Made by a program: the position numbers and the translations under genes. A model generated the notes under the pieces. That model was not told where the DNA came from. It did no database searches and saw nothing but the letters and a program-made list of their open reading frames with translations. Below, in pieces: positions 14,860-27,600 of a stretch of 64,000 bases of DNA. Positions within the stretch are counted from its first letter, which is position 1. Each line of letters begins with the position of its first letter. The stretch comes from Elysia chlorotica (lineage: Eukaryota; Mollusca; Gastropoda; Plakobranchidae). The stretch is taken from NCBI GenBank assembly GCA_003991915.1, contig RQTK01000109.1, positions 347,412 through 411,411 on the forward strand, written 5' to 3'.

Positions 14860-15450
14860 CTAAAATAAGCACGCAAAAAATGGGCTCTGAAAACAAACCC
14901 CATTGAAGCGGCGCCGGAAACTAACGATGCTATCACAAGAAACAAAAAAGTAGTGCCAAAAGTCCAGGAGTTCACGTTTCTGGTAAATCTGGTGCCAGGA
15001 TGAACCTTAAATGTGAAAAATCGCATGGCTTTGGCGTCAGAGGCTTTTGGCCGTCTGCGGAAAGAAATTTGGACTTCTTGGGAGGTGTCGAGGAAACTAA
15101 AGATTCGACTCCATTAGGCTATTGTCGTACAGACAGCAATAAATGGCGCGGAGGCTTGGACCTGTAGATCATCAGAGATGGACGCTTTTCGGGTGATTGA
15201 AATGAAATGCCTGAGAGCAATTCTGGGTGTCCACTAAACAAGATAGGCTCAGTTACACAACGTGCCCGAGACGCTGGGTAGGCATATCACGGAAACCACA
15301 GTGGACGTAATATCTGCCAGGCGCCTCCGATAGTTTGACCGCGCCGTAAGGAGCAGTAATCGACTAGATTCCACCGAATCTAGACTTAGGGGCCATCCGC
15401 ACAAGAGATGGCCCGACAACACCCGGGACCTATGGCGTGTTTCTCTTCTA
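14860..15450 (+). mobile_element. Decayed LINE reverse-transcriptase C-terminus
   Basis: Joining frames by eye shows KALKTNPIEAAPETNDAI, VQEFTFLVNLVPG, NRMALASEAFGRLRKEIW, LKIRLH, GAEAWTCRSSEMDAFRVIEM, KCLRAILGV and later ISARRLR.FDRAVR. These match in order the segment after the YADD motif of a common animal LINE class ('EFTYLGS...GAEAWT...EMKCLR.ILGV...RRLRWFGHVVR'). Several stops and frameshifts show it is dead. It is a different family from the copy at 9929. Confidence 0.75.
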
Positions 15451-16095
15451 ACAGCCTTCGGATTAGGAGTAATACACTGTAGGCATAGGGATAGTTAGGT
15501 TCCGCAAATCCTAATGGTGCAGCGTCATTATGGTGCCTTAGGCTTAATAATTCCTATTATATTTATAAAAAAAAATGGGTCGGACGATGGGTTATCTAGG
15601 CGTAAGGGGTCCCTCTTTGTTGACTGGTTCTGTTAATTTGTAACACTGGCGAATGAATGATTAGCGAATTTAGCGTCAATCTTGTCTGCATCTGTGGATG
15701 AGAATCACCGTTTCTTCTTTGGTCTTGTTTTTAATCTTTGCTTTTCTCTCCACCTGTTGATGCTAATTTATTTTGGAATCGAAACTTTTTATGACACTTA
15801 ATTCCTGCTTTTTTTGCAAAATATATTCACGTTTTTTTAATGTAAACAACAATAATTAAATGTTGTTAGAGATGATTTTATAATTAAATATACATATATC
15901 TTCTCACTGATGTAATATTTTTGAAAACTCTTGAGACCACTAACCCACTTGTCGTGTAATTTGTTCTACATGTGGTGTTAATACTGTTATACTTCACTGT
16001 GATTATGCCAAAAAAAAGCCTCTATTAGAAATAATTGACGTTACAACATGATGAATTTCAAAATGAACCAATGGTCACAACTGTTGATTCTCTCT

Positions 16096-16098
<3 letters not shown>

Positions 16099-16162
<64 letters not shown>
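16099..16162. repeat. (GA)n microsatellite
   Basis: About 64 bp of GA dinucleotides, about 2 kb upstream of the kinesin start codon. Confidence 0.95.
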
Positions 16163-16164
<2 letters not shown>

Positions 16165-16439
16165 AACCGCTGTTTTCAACCTTGAGAAATCGATCACCTT
16201 GAGCTAGCAGTGTGCAATCCAGTGTAACCTAAGCGTTTAACAGCGTGAAACCAGAGACTACACATTGCAATGCACTTTTGCAATTTCACGACACCTAGAG
16301 CAAAAATCACATCCATAATTTTTTCTTTCGAACTAATAACATCCGGTTATGAAATCTGGTATCTCTGCGGCGCCGAATTTGATTGGATGCTAAAGCAGTT
16401 AGCGAGTGAATCTGACGTCCAGTTTTAAACTGCAATTTA

Positions 16440-16930
16440 TCAAGAGTTAGAGATCTAAGGTCCAGATCTAGATCTAAATATTAATTCAAATCTAGATCTA
16501 AATTTAATGTTATGTTCAATTTCAGAATCTGTAGATCCCTGATCTAGAAATAAAAGGTAGAATCTAAGTTTTACAATTAGATTTACATGTAGATCTAGGC
16601 CTATTGGTAGATAGATAATGATTAGATAGATCTATCTAATAATCTATGGGCAGAATGCACAAACATGACGTAGATCTAGATCTAGATTCTTCTAGATCTA
16701 GATCTAGATATTAGATCTAGATGCACAATGTTACGTAGCTTACGTCTCACTGTAACAATATAGATTTAACAATAAGGCTTATGACGAGATGTTAGCTACG
16801 TCATATTTGTGCATCATTTTAGTTCTACTCTAGATCTAGAGGCTAGTTGGGAGCTAATTACTTTAGTAATAGGAAGAAACTATCTATCTGACCCACTGTA
16901 GATGAAAATCTAGATCTTGGTCTTTGTGTA
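16440..16930. repeat. AGATCT/TCTAGA-rich repetitive stretch
   Basis: This 490-bp stretch contains many overlapping copies of TCTAGATCTAGATC and its permutations, for example around 16673-16722, spaced by unrelated AT-rich sequence. Weaker clusters occur at 11636-11790 and 12040-12185. The motif is self-complementary, so both strands look alike. It resembles no gene and is probably a lineage-specific simple repeat family. Confidence 0.7.
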
Positions 16931-17917
16931 ATATTGAGTTCACCTTTAGATCTAATTTTTTTTTACCTTACCGTATCCAGATTGTTATTATTTCTATAGT
17001 CACCTAAGACTAAGTTGGGGGGTAGGCTAAACTAAAGCACGTAAGATCGGAAAATCTTCCTAATTTGCCATCTCTTTGTTATCATAAGATGATTACACTG
17101 CTGAAAGCAAATAGCAAATTTTTCTTTCCCCATTGCTAACTCCCAGCATTTGACTTGTTAGCCTACAGGCAGGGAACTCAAAGAGTTTGACATGCAGGTG
17201 TGAATAGCTGGCTGCTCTAGACTTTAGAACCATGTTAGCTAATAATCCTTTTTTTTTTACAGCCAAAACTTGAGTAACATTGATTGAATTGTTGGTGTGT
17301 CGGTTATCCTCTCTACCACCAAGGACCAGCACTCAAATTCAAGTCGATCTACGGAGTGTCGAGAATGAACAATCAGCCCAACCGCCAAAAATAATTATAG
17401 CTGGAAAATTATTTTTTAGCCCTGTCATGCCCACGTCATCGGCAAACTCCGCTTTGATAGAAACTCCACTACCATTAAACCAAGAATGTATCAATTCCAA
17501 ATGAAAATCAAGCATGGCCAGTTCGATTCACTTTCTTTTCTTTTGTGTGTTTTTGCCCAACTACAACCTTCATTGATTCAAGTCCGTTATAAATGTTTGA
17601 ACACAAAATTGGGACCTGCTTTCTCGAACTTCTTGATCATCCTAAATGATCCTTTATCTCTTAGCACAATTGGTTTTCTTGTACCCTACTCTACTTCTTA
17701 GTCATCTATCCCTACCACAGAGTTCTCACAAACCAGTTATGTCTAGATTTAAATCTGAAAGTGTTTAGCAGGAATTTCCCATGCATAGAACTTTTGAAAC
17801 ATAAAATGTGAAGGCGAAATGCCATGTCCTTTCACTGATTCTGTTATTAGATCCAATTTGACTTTTGAGTTTCTTAACTAGAAGCTGGTAGATCTACTAT
17901 TTTAAATTCAACACTAG

Positions 17918-17920
<3 letters not shown>

Positions 17921-17962
<42 letters not shown>
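17921..17962. repeat. (CT)n microsatellite
   Basis: 42 bp of pure CT, about 175 bp upstream of the kinesin start codon, in the presumed 5' UTR or promoter region. Confidence 0.95.
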
Positions 17963-17968
<6 letters not shown>

Positions 17969-18136
17969 GGTCTTTAAATTTAATTTGTATTGTTTTTATG
18001 AAAGAAATGTATCTGCTATTTTCATTCCAGCAAGGAGGTGATACTGAAAAACTCTATTTTGAATAATTTTATTTAATTTTAATTCTCATTTAACAGGTTT
18101 CATACTTCGTTTTCCTCCTTTTTTTTTTTTTCAAGA

Positions 18137-21100
18137 ATGGCTGATCAGAGTGGATTAACGATGTCTGCAAAGCGCAGTTTGTCAGAGCTGCAGGATACCT
18201 GTATCAGACATCCCAATGAAGAAACTGTACCGTACAGAAAGAAGCGGACAAAATTGGTTGATTTGTTTAATAGAGCATCTATTGCAGCAAATCAGGATGA
18301 ATGTACTAAAGTATATCTGCGTGTTAAACCTCTCACTGGCGAAGATATGTGCAGTCAGGTATGGCAATTTTGTTCAAAATTAACCAACTTAAAGTAATTT
18401 TTATTATTTAACTTGTTTTAATGACAAGCCTCTTTTACATTTTACATCCTGTTTTTGTTCCTTTAAACTTCTCATGCTTGTGTGCTATGCATTCTATGAT
18501 TGTGACTGACAATGTTTTCTTAACTCAAGAAAAAATCTTCCATGAAGTGTGATTAAGGAGAGTACATTTCCTTCTTTAATGTGTTGTGTTTTAATCTATA
18601 CATACATGAAAAACACATTAACGTTTAGATGCAATGGGGCTGAGTTTAAAAACGCATCAACCCTATCATAAATTCTTCACTTTGAATGCCCTGGGTAGCA
18701 TTGATAAAATTAGTAACATTTTAGACATTAACTTTTATCTTACGTTTATGTTTTTTTAGTTATTAAAAAAGCATCATGTTTGCACAAATGACATTTTTTT
18801 CCTTGATTCATAATAACATTGAATTTTACGCTGTTTTTTGATCTATTGATATAATTTTTTTTTCCATAGAAATGTTTGAAAGTGATTCCAAATGAAAATG
18901 CTGTCCTAGCTACAGCTCCTGATTCTAGCCATGCCCATAAAAACTCCACAAGAGGTCTTGGTAAATCTTCTCTCAAGTTTTCATTCTCTCAAGTCTTTGA
19001 TGAGGACACAAAGCAGGCAGAGTTCTTTAATCGCACCATGCTTGATAGAACCAAGGAGTTCATTGGGGGACAAAATTCACTGATATTTTGTTATGGCGTT
19101 ACATCTTCAGGAAAAACGTATACCATTCAAGGCAAGTTTTTTCATTAAAACAGAATCTTTAATCACATTTTGGCTGATGCTGCTCACATTTTCAGAGATT
19201 TTGTGTTTTGCACAGAGGACCATTAAAAAAAATGTATGCTATCGCTACTGTAATGTGTGATGTCATGTACCATCACACTGATACACAACCTTTTTGTCCT
19301 CCAAATGTTTTTCTTTAAATAACTAAGTACTTTTGTAGGAAATATAATCAATAATTTGTGTGCCAAATTATGTATTTGGAGTATAATTATATTAATATAA
19401 GAATACTCAGTTACAGTGTACATTTAGTTAATTCCATTCCTTTTTCTCTACATCTTAATGTAGGCAAAGCCCAAGATGCGGGTATATTACCTCGATCACT
19501 GGATGTGCTGTTCAACTCAATAAATGGAAAACAGATATCAAATCCCTGCGTAAAGCCAGAGATGTTCAACGATTTTGTCAAATTATCTGCAAATGAAGTC
19601 CTTGAGGAGCAGAAATTAAAAAAGCAAACTTTGAAATTGGGAGCTAACGATGTAAGCCATTTCTACCTTTACAAATTTCCCAATGGTCAAAGAAGTGAAA
19701 CATGGGGGCAACCAAGGTGAATCAGGCACAAGTCGCTAGTATGGTTTTTTTTAGATAGAGCCTTATAAACATAGTAAAACATAGTAAAAATACTCTTGAA
19801 GTACATTTTATGCTTCTTAATATACAATAAATATCCGTAGATGAAATATTTTGAAATTCCACCTTGTGCCTGATTCACCCTGGTTACTTCACAAATATAG
19901 TTTTAGACCTGCATGCGTGTCGACATTGGAGGATTTACGACAATGACTGCAGGCCACCAAAATTTTACGCGCCAAACTCAACATCAAATTGTAGGTTTGT
20001 CATCAATCCTCCACTCTACCTGCAGCTAGCAGCCAAATCAAACCGCCGGCAGTCGATCAATGCCACTGCCGACAAAATTGTTAGAAAATTATTTTTAGCT
20101 TTGTCGACGTCACCGGTGAAACGCCGCTATTATAGATCTCCACGCTGTCATAAAAAACCAAGAAGTGTATAATTCTAAATTTAAATAGAGTATGCGTAGT
20201 TCGGTTAAATTCGACCTTCTTTATTTCTCTGTCTCTGTCCCTCATCTCTTTGTCAGCCTGTCTGTTTCTCTCTTTACTCTCTCTCTTTCTCTCCTCAAAT
20301 TTAAGACTTCTTCCTTCTTTATTTCTCACTCTCTGTCTCTCTCCCTCTCTCTTTTCCCTACATATTGACATGATACTTCAGATTATCTGCATTGGTTACA
20401 AAGTTAGGATATATCCTTTATGCAAATCATCTGAAAACATGGACAGAAACTAGAGGGGGGAAAAAAATTCATAATCAATAATAAAAATCGTATCTTTAGG
20501 ATATCAACACATTTCAAAGAGCTTTAAAATAAAAAAAAACAACCAAACTCCAACCATAACTTTGAATTTCTCACTCAGTCTTTTTGGTGGCGAAAACTAG
20601 CTTTGCATCAATCTGAACAGATCCAACAAAATCTCATGTCAACACAAGCTGTGGCAAAGAGTAGGAAAATTAGCTCAATGCATGATGACTTGAAGTGTTC
20701 TAGCTAGTATGGCTAATGAAAGAAGTCAATTTTTTCTCAATCTTTTTTTAAAATAACAGTGAGATCTTTCAGTCTGAGGTAAAGATAATTTAATTCAACA
20801 TTTCTATTTGTTACTGGTGACAAGAGCAGGACACTTATTGTGTCTTTTAAAATTTTCAGGCTTTTTAACAGGGTAGTTGTCGATAAATGGATATCACATC
20901 CATATATTTGTGCACATTTGCTGTATATGACTCCTGTTTATGCTTTCCCAGGACCAAACTGTCATGAGCCTGATGGGTGATGAGATGGAATCTGTGTTGT
21001 CAGATACAGCTATGTCAAGTGAGTAAATTGTCTTTCAAAATTTGCAAAAAAAAAAAAAAAAAAAAAGAGAAAATATCAAATTGATTTCTACATTTGCACA

Positions 21101-24100
21101 TGACAGTAACAATATTACAGTGCCTATGTTGGGCTATAGTTGATTTATAATTTATACATGATTTATTCCTCAGGCTCAAGTGGCATTGATGATTTATTAG
21201 CTGATGTAGTAAACAGAGACAGAGAAAAGCTTAAAGTTGATGTTGAGGAGAATGTGCAGTTTGGCGTCTGGGTCAGTTTTGCAGAGGTTTACAACGAACA
21301 AGTGTATGACTTGCTTGTGCCTGTGCCTCAAAAGTCAAAAGGGAAACGTGAAACTCTTAGAATCAGCGATGACAGAAATGGCAATCCTTACATTAAAGGT
21401 AAAGCATATCTTGCATTGGGCAGAAAGTCCTGATAAGCCTAAAAATAAGTTAGATATAATTCAATGAATGGTTACTTTTTCAATGCGTTAACCAATAATT
21501 CCCAATTTACATTTTTTATTAATGAACATTAATGCCCTCAACTGAAATAAACGTGTGTTGTTTGATAGTGCAAAAAGACAAAAGAGCTATGGATTGCAAC
21601 CGTGAATTTCCGATTACAAATAGCTTATATCTTTAGGCATAATATCCAATACTTTATTTCCATGATAAGCTCAGTATCTCCCCGTGACTTTTTTAAAACT
21701 AATTTTTTGGAAATTTCTACTTAAAAAAAGGATGTTAGGAATAATAAAACAAACCTGTGGTTGTTTAAAATAAAATCATGAAAAAAAAAAAAAATCAATG
21801 TATTCCATCTGACGAGAGACAGATATGCAATTCTTTTCAATATGAATGTACTTAATTTACTCTTTACTTTTTTAAGCGCTCTGATAAAAATGGAGATCTT
21901 TGTGTTTATTATGTTTAACTTTGAAATATTTAAGGAGAGAGCAAAATCTGATAATATAAATATTATAATGTTTGTAAAATAAATGTCTCAATCCAAGCAT
22001 TTGAATGTACCTTTTTTTTAGGTTTGAAAGAAATTCACGTAGAATCAGCGGACGAAGCCTACAAACTTTTAACAATAGGCCAGCGAAATTTGATGACGGC
22101 GTGTACTCGCCTGAATCATTGTTCTTCCAGAAGGTCAGGGTTTATTATTTCATTCTCATTAGGATTGTGAGTCAGATGTTGTATGTTTTAAGGGGTATTA
22201 TTTATTCTTTGTCTTTGTATTATCCTAATTCCGTTTAACTTTTGAACGCGAACTCCTAATGCCTCAGCACACCATATTCTTTCTGCTTTTATGTTGTTTG
22301 TACATCTCTCCCCGTTTCTCTCCTTCTATCTTTTACTTTTCATCTCTTCTTTGAATATATACCCTTTCTTGCTATTTGTGAGTGCCTTTGTTTGTCAAAG
22401 ATCATTTGATCTGACAGTTAAAACTAACAATCTCATTTTGACAAATTGTCAGAAAATTAAGAAATAATTAAAGATGACTTTAATGCATTCTGCATTAATT
22501 TATTTGGTGAAGTAAAACTCACTATAATTGAAATTAAATGCCCTATATTTTTCAGTCATTCAATATTCAACATCAAGATTTTACGTGTTGTGAACAAAGA
22601 AAATCCTCACATAGCCTGTGTGAGCACGTAAGTTTTGCCAAATGTCTTATCATTTATTACTGTCACAGTGAAATTACCTGTGGTTACATATGATACTTTT
22701 TCGTGTCAATTAAGTTTATCACCCTTTGTGTTTTCAATGGAATCCAGAGGCAGTTCTTTTTTTTTTTTACCCCCAAAATATTTTTTGTCAAATTTGATGC
22801 AGCTAAATACTTGGGAAATTCTCTTTTTTTATCAACAAATACCATAAATATATTTTGAATTCGAGGCAGGCGCTTGCTGCTCTCCAAACCTTTATGGGAA
22901 TTTCCAATAGGATTGGAGGTATGCGAGGCACAATTTAAAAATGCCTCTTTGCAGGCGAACATATAGACATTTTGTCGGATTAGAAAACTAAAGATCTTAC
23001 CCACTTGCAGTACATACTATCTTGCCCCTGTGAAGATTAAATCTTACACTACCAGTAAAATCAAGCATTTCTTTGTTTATTAAATGAGGTATTCATAACT
23101 ATGAAATGAATAAGTTTGCAAAGCTCCTTGTTGAATTTTCTTTTCAGAGCAGCGAGCTACACACATTATTACACTTGGTCATACTTTTGACAATTTTGAA
23201 TACAAAATGTAAACCATCCTGGGAAGGTACGCATATCGAGTAGCAAACATCTCTATTTCTATAAAATAAACCCAGGCTGTCCCTATGTGATCTAGCTGGT
23301 GCAGAAAGATACTCAAAGACACAAGCATCAGGGGATCGTCTAAGAGAAGCAGGAAACATCAATGCTTCTTTAATGACACTTGGAAGATGCATCGAAACTC
23401 TCCGTCACAACCAACTGCACAGGTTCTTATTTCTATCTCATCAACTAAATATCTTGTCATATAAAACGTAGGGGTACCATGGAGGAAAAAAAAAGATTTT
23501 TCAAATCATGTTCTGTGATTGGAAATTTGATGATGAGATTAAATTTACTTCTCTTTTTCAAAAATTTTAGAACCACTGAAGATGGGAGAAAGTAACAAAC
23601 AAAAAAAGGATCAACATAAAGAACCAGTTTTATCGCGAATGATTTGCCTTCCCTTTGAAATATGTCAATAACCTGTATAGCTGGGATAGTTGATCTGCCA
23701 TATTTTGACCACTTTCACTTGTCAAATGTACCTTTACTTCCAAACAACCTGATGTGTTGTTTTCAAAATACCTAAGGCAAATAGATGCCTATGATAGCAT
23801 GGTATCTAAACAGAATATGTCTGACAGTTTTGAGTTTGAAGACTAAATAATGGTGTTGTTGAACTCAAATTTGATAATTTTCTCCCTCAATTAAAATCAA
23901 CCAGTTAAGTTATATTTGAATCTAGTTTTAGACCATGAACCTTACACTTATCTATTTTTGGACTGTATTCAGTAATTATCCATTGGGCTGTCTGCATAAG
24001 CTTTTTAAGAAATTATTCCTTTGGTACTGTAATAAAAGATTCTCGATAGGGGGTTAATATGATTTATTTCCCACAGTTTCTCATACACTCGTAATTTGGA

Positions 24101-24634
24101 CCTTGTGATGTGATCTTTTCTCAAACACCTGCATGTTAAAGATCTATAGATGCCTATTAAAAAAAACAAAAGTAAATAAGAAACAAACCGTTTATTTCAA
24201 GAGAGGTCAAATTTGAACTTACAAATGTGCAAGGTTCATTTTAGGTAGAGGGCTTCGCCCCACTTTACCCCCAAATGGGGCTTGAACCCTGGACCTCAGC
24301 CTGTTCCCATTCCTGCACTTTTGTGTGGTAGAGATTTAAAACAAGTCTTTTTTTCCCCCCCTATTCCTCAGAGATCAGCAGAGGCTTGTACCCTTCCGAG
24401 ATAGCAAGCTGACAAGACTTCTTCAAAACTTTTTCAATGGTCACGGGAAGGCTGCAATGATTGTAAACGTCAGTCAAGCAGCATCTATGTTTGATGACAC
24501 TTTGCATGTATTCAAGTTCTCAGCAATTGCAAAAGAAGTGAAATATGAGAAAGCACCAGAGGAGAAGAAGACACGAAGAGTGAAAAAAACGTTACCCCCT
24601 CTGCACAGACAAACAATTGCGTGGGAATCTCAAG
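18137..24634 (+). CDS. KIF20B: Kinesin motor domain exons 1-9
   Basis: These nine exons encode residues 1 to about 519. Visible motifs are [13 protein letters not shown] (end of exon 1), [17 protein letters not shown], the P-loop GVTSSGKT (150-157) followed by [36 protein letters not shown], switch I NHCSSRSH (353-360, split between exons 6 and 7), switch II as DLAGAE (388-393; the usual form is DLAGSE), [31 protein letters not shown] (439-449) and [10 protein letters not shown] (479-488). About 90 residues between the P-loop domain and VWVSF form the acidic loop-6 insertion of kinesin-6. All ATP-binding residues expected for activity are present apart from the Ser-to-Ala change in switch II. 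Intron 2 has a GC donor. Confidence 0.93.
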
Positions 24635-27600
24635 GTAACAACAATTGATTATATAAATTTTGTAAGTGATAGTTTTTTTATTGCTGCTTCCCCCCCCCCC
24701 CCACATTGTTCTTTTTTCTCTCCTCCCCCCCCCCCCCCCCCCCAATATGCTTTCTTTTCTAAATTTGACTGCATTTTTTTTTTCTCATGTAAATTGAACT
24801 AGTTTGCACCCATGTGTTTTATTGAGAATCTTGAAACACAAATGCTCTGTCCACACAAATGTTCCTTTTTTGTGTGTGTTAATATGACAATTTTAGTTGG
24901 TTGGAAGAGAAAAGCTTCTACTATCATAAAAAAAAAGCTATCTCTCAAAATTGAAAAAAAAAAAAACCCAACAAAAATCAAAATATAGTTATGTGTTGGT
25001 GCAATGGTAAGGGCAAGGGTTACTCTTGAAAATTTTCTGCGGTTGCATATAATTATATAATTTGAAGAGCATCTTTATGTTTGGACTTGATCTTGAAACA
25101 CCTTCAGAGACAATGGCAGTTCTGGCTCAAAACACACCTCTACCACAGGAGGATGATGATTTAGCTGAAAATGACGATACAGAGCTTAACGACACTGATG
25201 AAATGAGGAAATACATTGAGGTTTGCCTCTTTTATTTTTAAGAAATTAAGAGAATCAGTTGCCTAATTATCAGTGATTTCTTCATTAACTTAGGGAACTA
25301 AGCGGAATCATGCACTGTTGATTCTTGCTTTTGTTGATACTTTATCATTTTCTTTAACTTGGTGTAAAATGAACTTTTCCACCTTTGTTCAGCCAATTTA
25401 ATAATTTTAGATATTGACAATATGCAGGTTAGACCGAAATATGTAACAGCCCAGCAGTAAATAATGAGGAAAGGCTCCAGAATCCAATTATTTTCCTCTG
25501 CATCCTGTTGCATAATGTTGGTGAGGTGAAATTTTGAAATTTGTCCGTTTAGCCACTTATGACTGCGTTATTCCAACCAGCTGATGTTTAAAACTCATGC
25601 ATTTTTTGTCCCAATTTCATATCTCATATTGAATAATTGCAAGAAAAGCCCATTATACAATGTGCTCTGCCTTCTCTAAGAAATGTCTAATCATTTGTAT
25701 TTCTATTGTATGATTCAAAAAAATAAAAAAGGCAAACTTAAAAGAATTAAGATCAAATAAAAATCAAAAGTAACAATTTTCAAGTATTTGATTTTAGTTT
25801 TTATCAAATAACATCCTGTAACTGGTTTATAATGACAGAAGTGTAACAATTGTAAGTATTCAACCTTTAAATTTAGATGAACCCTTTGCATGCTGCTAAA
25901 ATATGATCATGGTGGAAAAGGCTACAAACTACTGAAACTGTTGTGATAGGATGTTGAAATGACAAATTTTTTTATACCTTTCATATCTTTCAGCGTCTAG
26001 AAGAACGCAACAAAAACTTGTATGAGATGCTTGCAGAGGAGATTCAAAATGCAAAGAACAATGAAAATCGTATAAGGAAGGAAGCATATGAAAGCATGCA
26101 AAAACAGATGGTCATAATTGAAGAGAGTTACAGGTGAGGTCTGATCCTAAACTTTCATTCAGTTCAGTTTTTATCCAGGATGCATGGAATCCATGTATGA
26201 TTTCATTATTTTATTGAAAGTATCAGTTTGAAGATTGGGATGCAAAAGAATTAATACATTGTGATCAAATAATGTCATTAAATAATTTTAATGTTATTTC
26301 ATAAGTGTGCAAGAGCTTGTTTTGGATTAAAGTGATTAAAAAAAAAAAAAGGCAAAGTAAGAACTAATCTTACTTTACTTACTTACTGCCCTTTTTGCCG
26401 TTGGCAATTAGGGAAGCAAAGAACTAATCTTACTGTCTCATGAAATTGATTTCTTTATGTTTTTGTTGTTGCGCTACTAACAGCACCATGTGGAATGATG
26501 TTGTTGTAAACGCTGAAGAACTGGCTGATGAAAGAGCAAGAGGAATAATGGAAGTCTATGAAAAACGTTTGGAGCGAATTCAAACAAAGGTTGATAAAGA
26601 AGACGAATGGGTGTCAAGTATGCTGTATCATCAAGAAAAAATGAAAGTAGAGGTAGAGTTGATTATTTGTTGTGTTAACAACACTAGTGACTAAACTGAT
26701 TAAAGAAAAGTACATTTCACATTGCAATTGTTGGGCAAAATTGTATTTTCGATGTTTTGATTTATAATCTAAGAAGAGATGCATTTGAGATAAATTAAAT
26801 AAATGAATACTGAAAAAGTTTTTTTTTTTTGCCCTTGTAAACATTTTTGTTTTAATAATATTAATTTCCACTACATTGTTGTACCAATAATTGAAAATGA
26901 ATTTAATTGGAATATTGCTCTTGTAAAAAAATGCTTTTCACGATCCTTTCAATTTTGCATCACTAATAAAAAAAACATGACTAATTGTATGGGGAAATGT
27001 AACTGCTTTATAAGAAATTTAACTGTTTGCTGGTGATTGTTTTGTTTTTTTACGCATTTAACAATTCTGTCGTTAAATATTATTTTTTAGATTTTGACTA
27101 TTAATTCTTTTAAATGTTATCAGTTTTTGCAGTTTTAATATGATTTGCTAAAGGTACTGATTTTTTTCTTCAAACCTCTTAAGGAAAAGGAGGCCAAGAT
27201 TGCTGAACTTGAGAAACAGCTTGAAGAGAAAGTGAGTACTGCATTTAAATCTCTTCCACCAATTCATTTCTTTTTGGCTTACTTAATTTTGATCTATAGC
27301 ATTCTTACAAAATCATGATTGATTTTGCGTCCCCACACAATGAAGGATCAATATTTTTCTTGTTGTCTGAGGTTTCAGCTACACTAGCTGTGTGCTGATC
27401 CATAGCTACTCAAATAAAATGGGATGCAATAGACCCTGTTACCCATAATTTCTATACCAAAAGTCCTTAACAAAATAGTAGGATTATACCCTCTTGTTCG
27501 CCTGGCGCATATCAATCCCTCTTGAATGATTGCTCTAAGCTCATGGATGTCACTTTTCTGGAAATTTCCGGAATTCCGGAAATATAATTTGGGTTCGGAT

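Larger units (their letters stand above)
8085..18136. other. Intergenic region between INPP5A and the kinesin gene
   Basis: About 10 kb without a recognisable host gene. It holds two LINE remnants (9929-10735 and 14860-15450), a SINE tail (12731-12804), TA and GA microsatellites, and clusters of AGATCT/TCTAGA motifs (11636-11790, 12040-12185 and 16440-16930). The two flanking genes are divergently oriented, but 10 kb is too far apart for a shared core promoter. I could not identify a promoter for either gene; the ORFs at 12307-12504 and 17280-17504 match nothing I know. Confidence 0.6.

Noticed and set aside
24240..24345. tRNA gene or SINE head (B-box-like GGTTCAAGCCC on the minus strand)
   Set aside because: The B-box-like sequence is real, but I could not find a matching A box or fold a cloverleaf, so it is at most a decayed SINE fragment.
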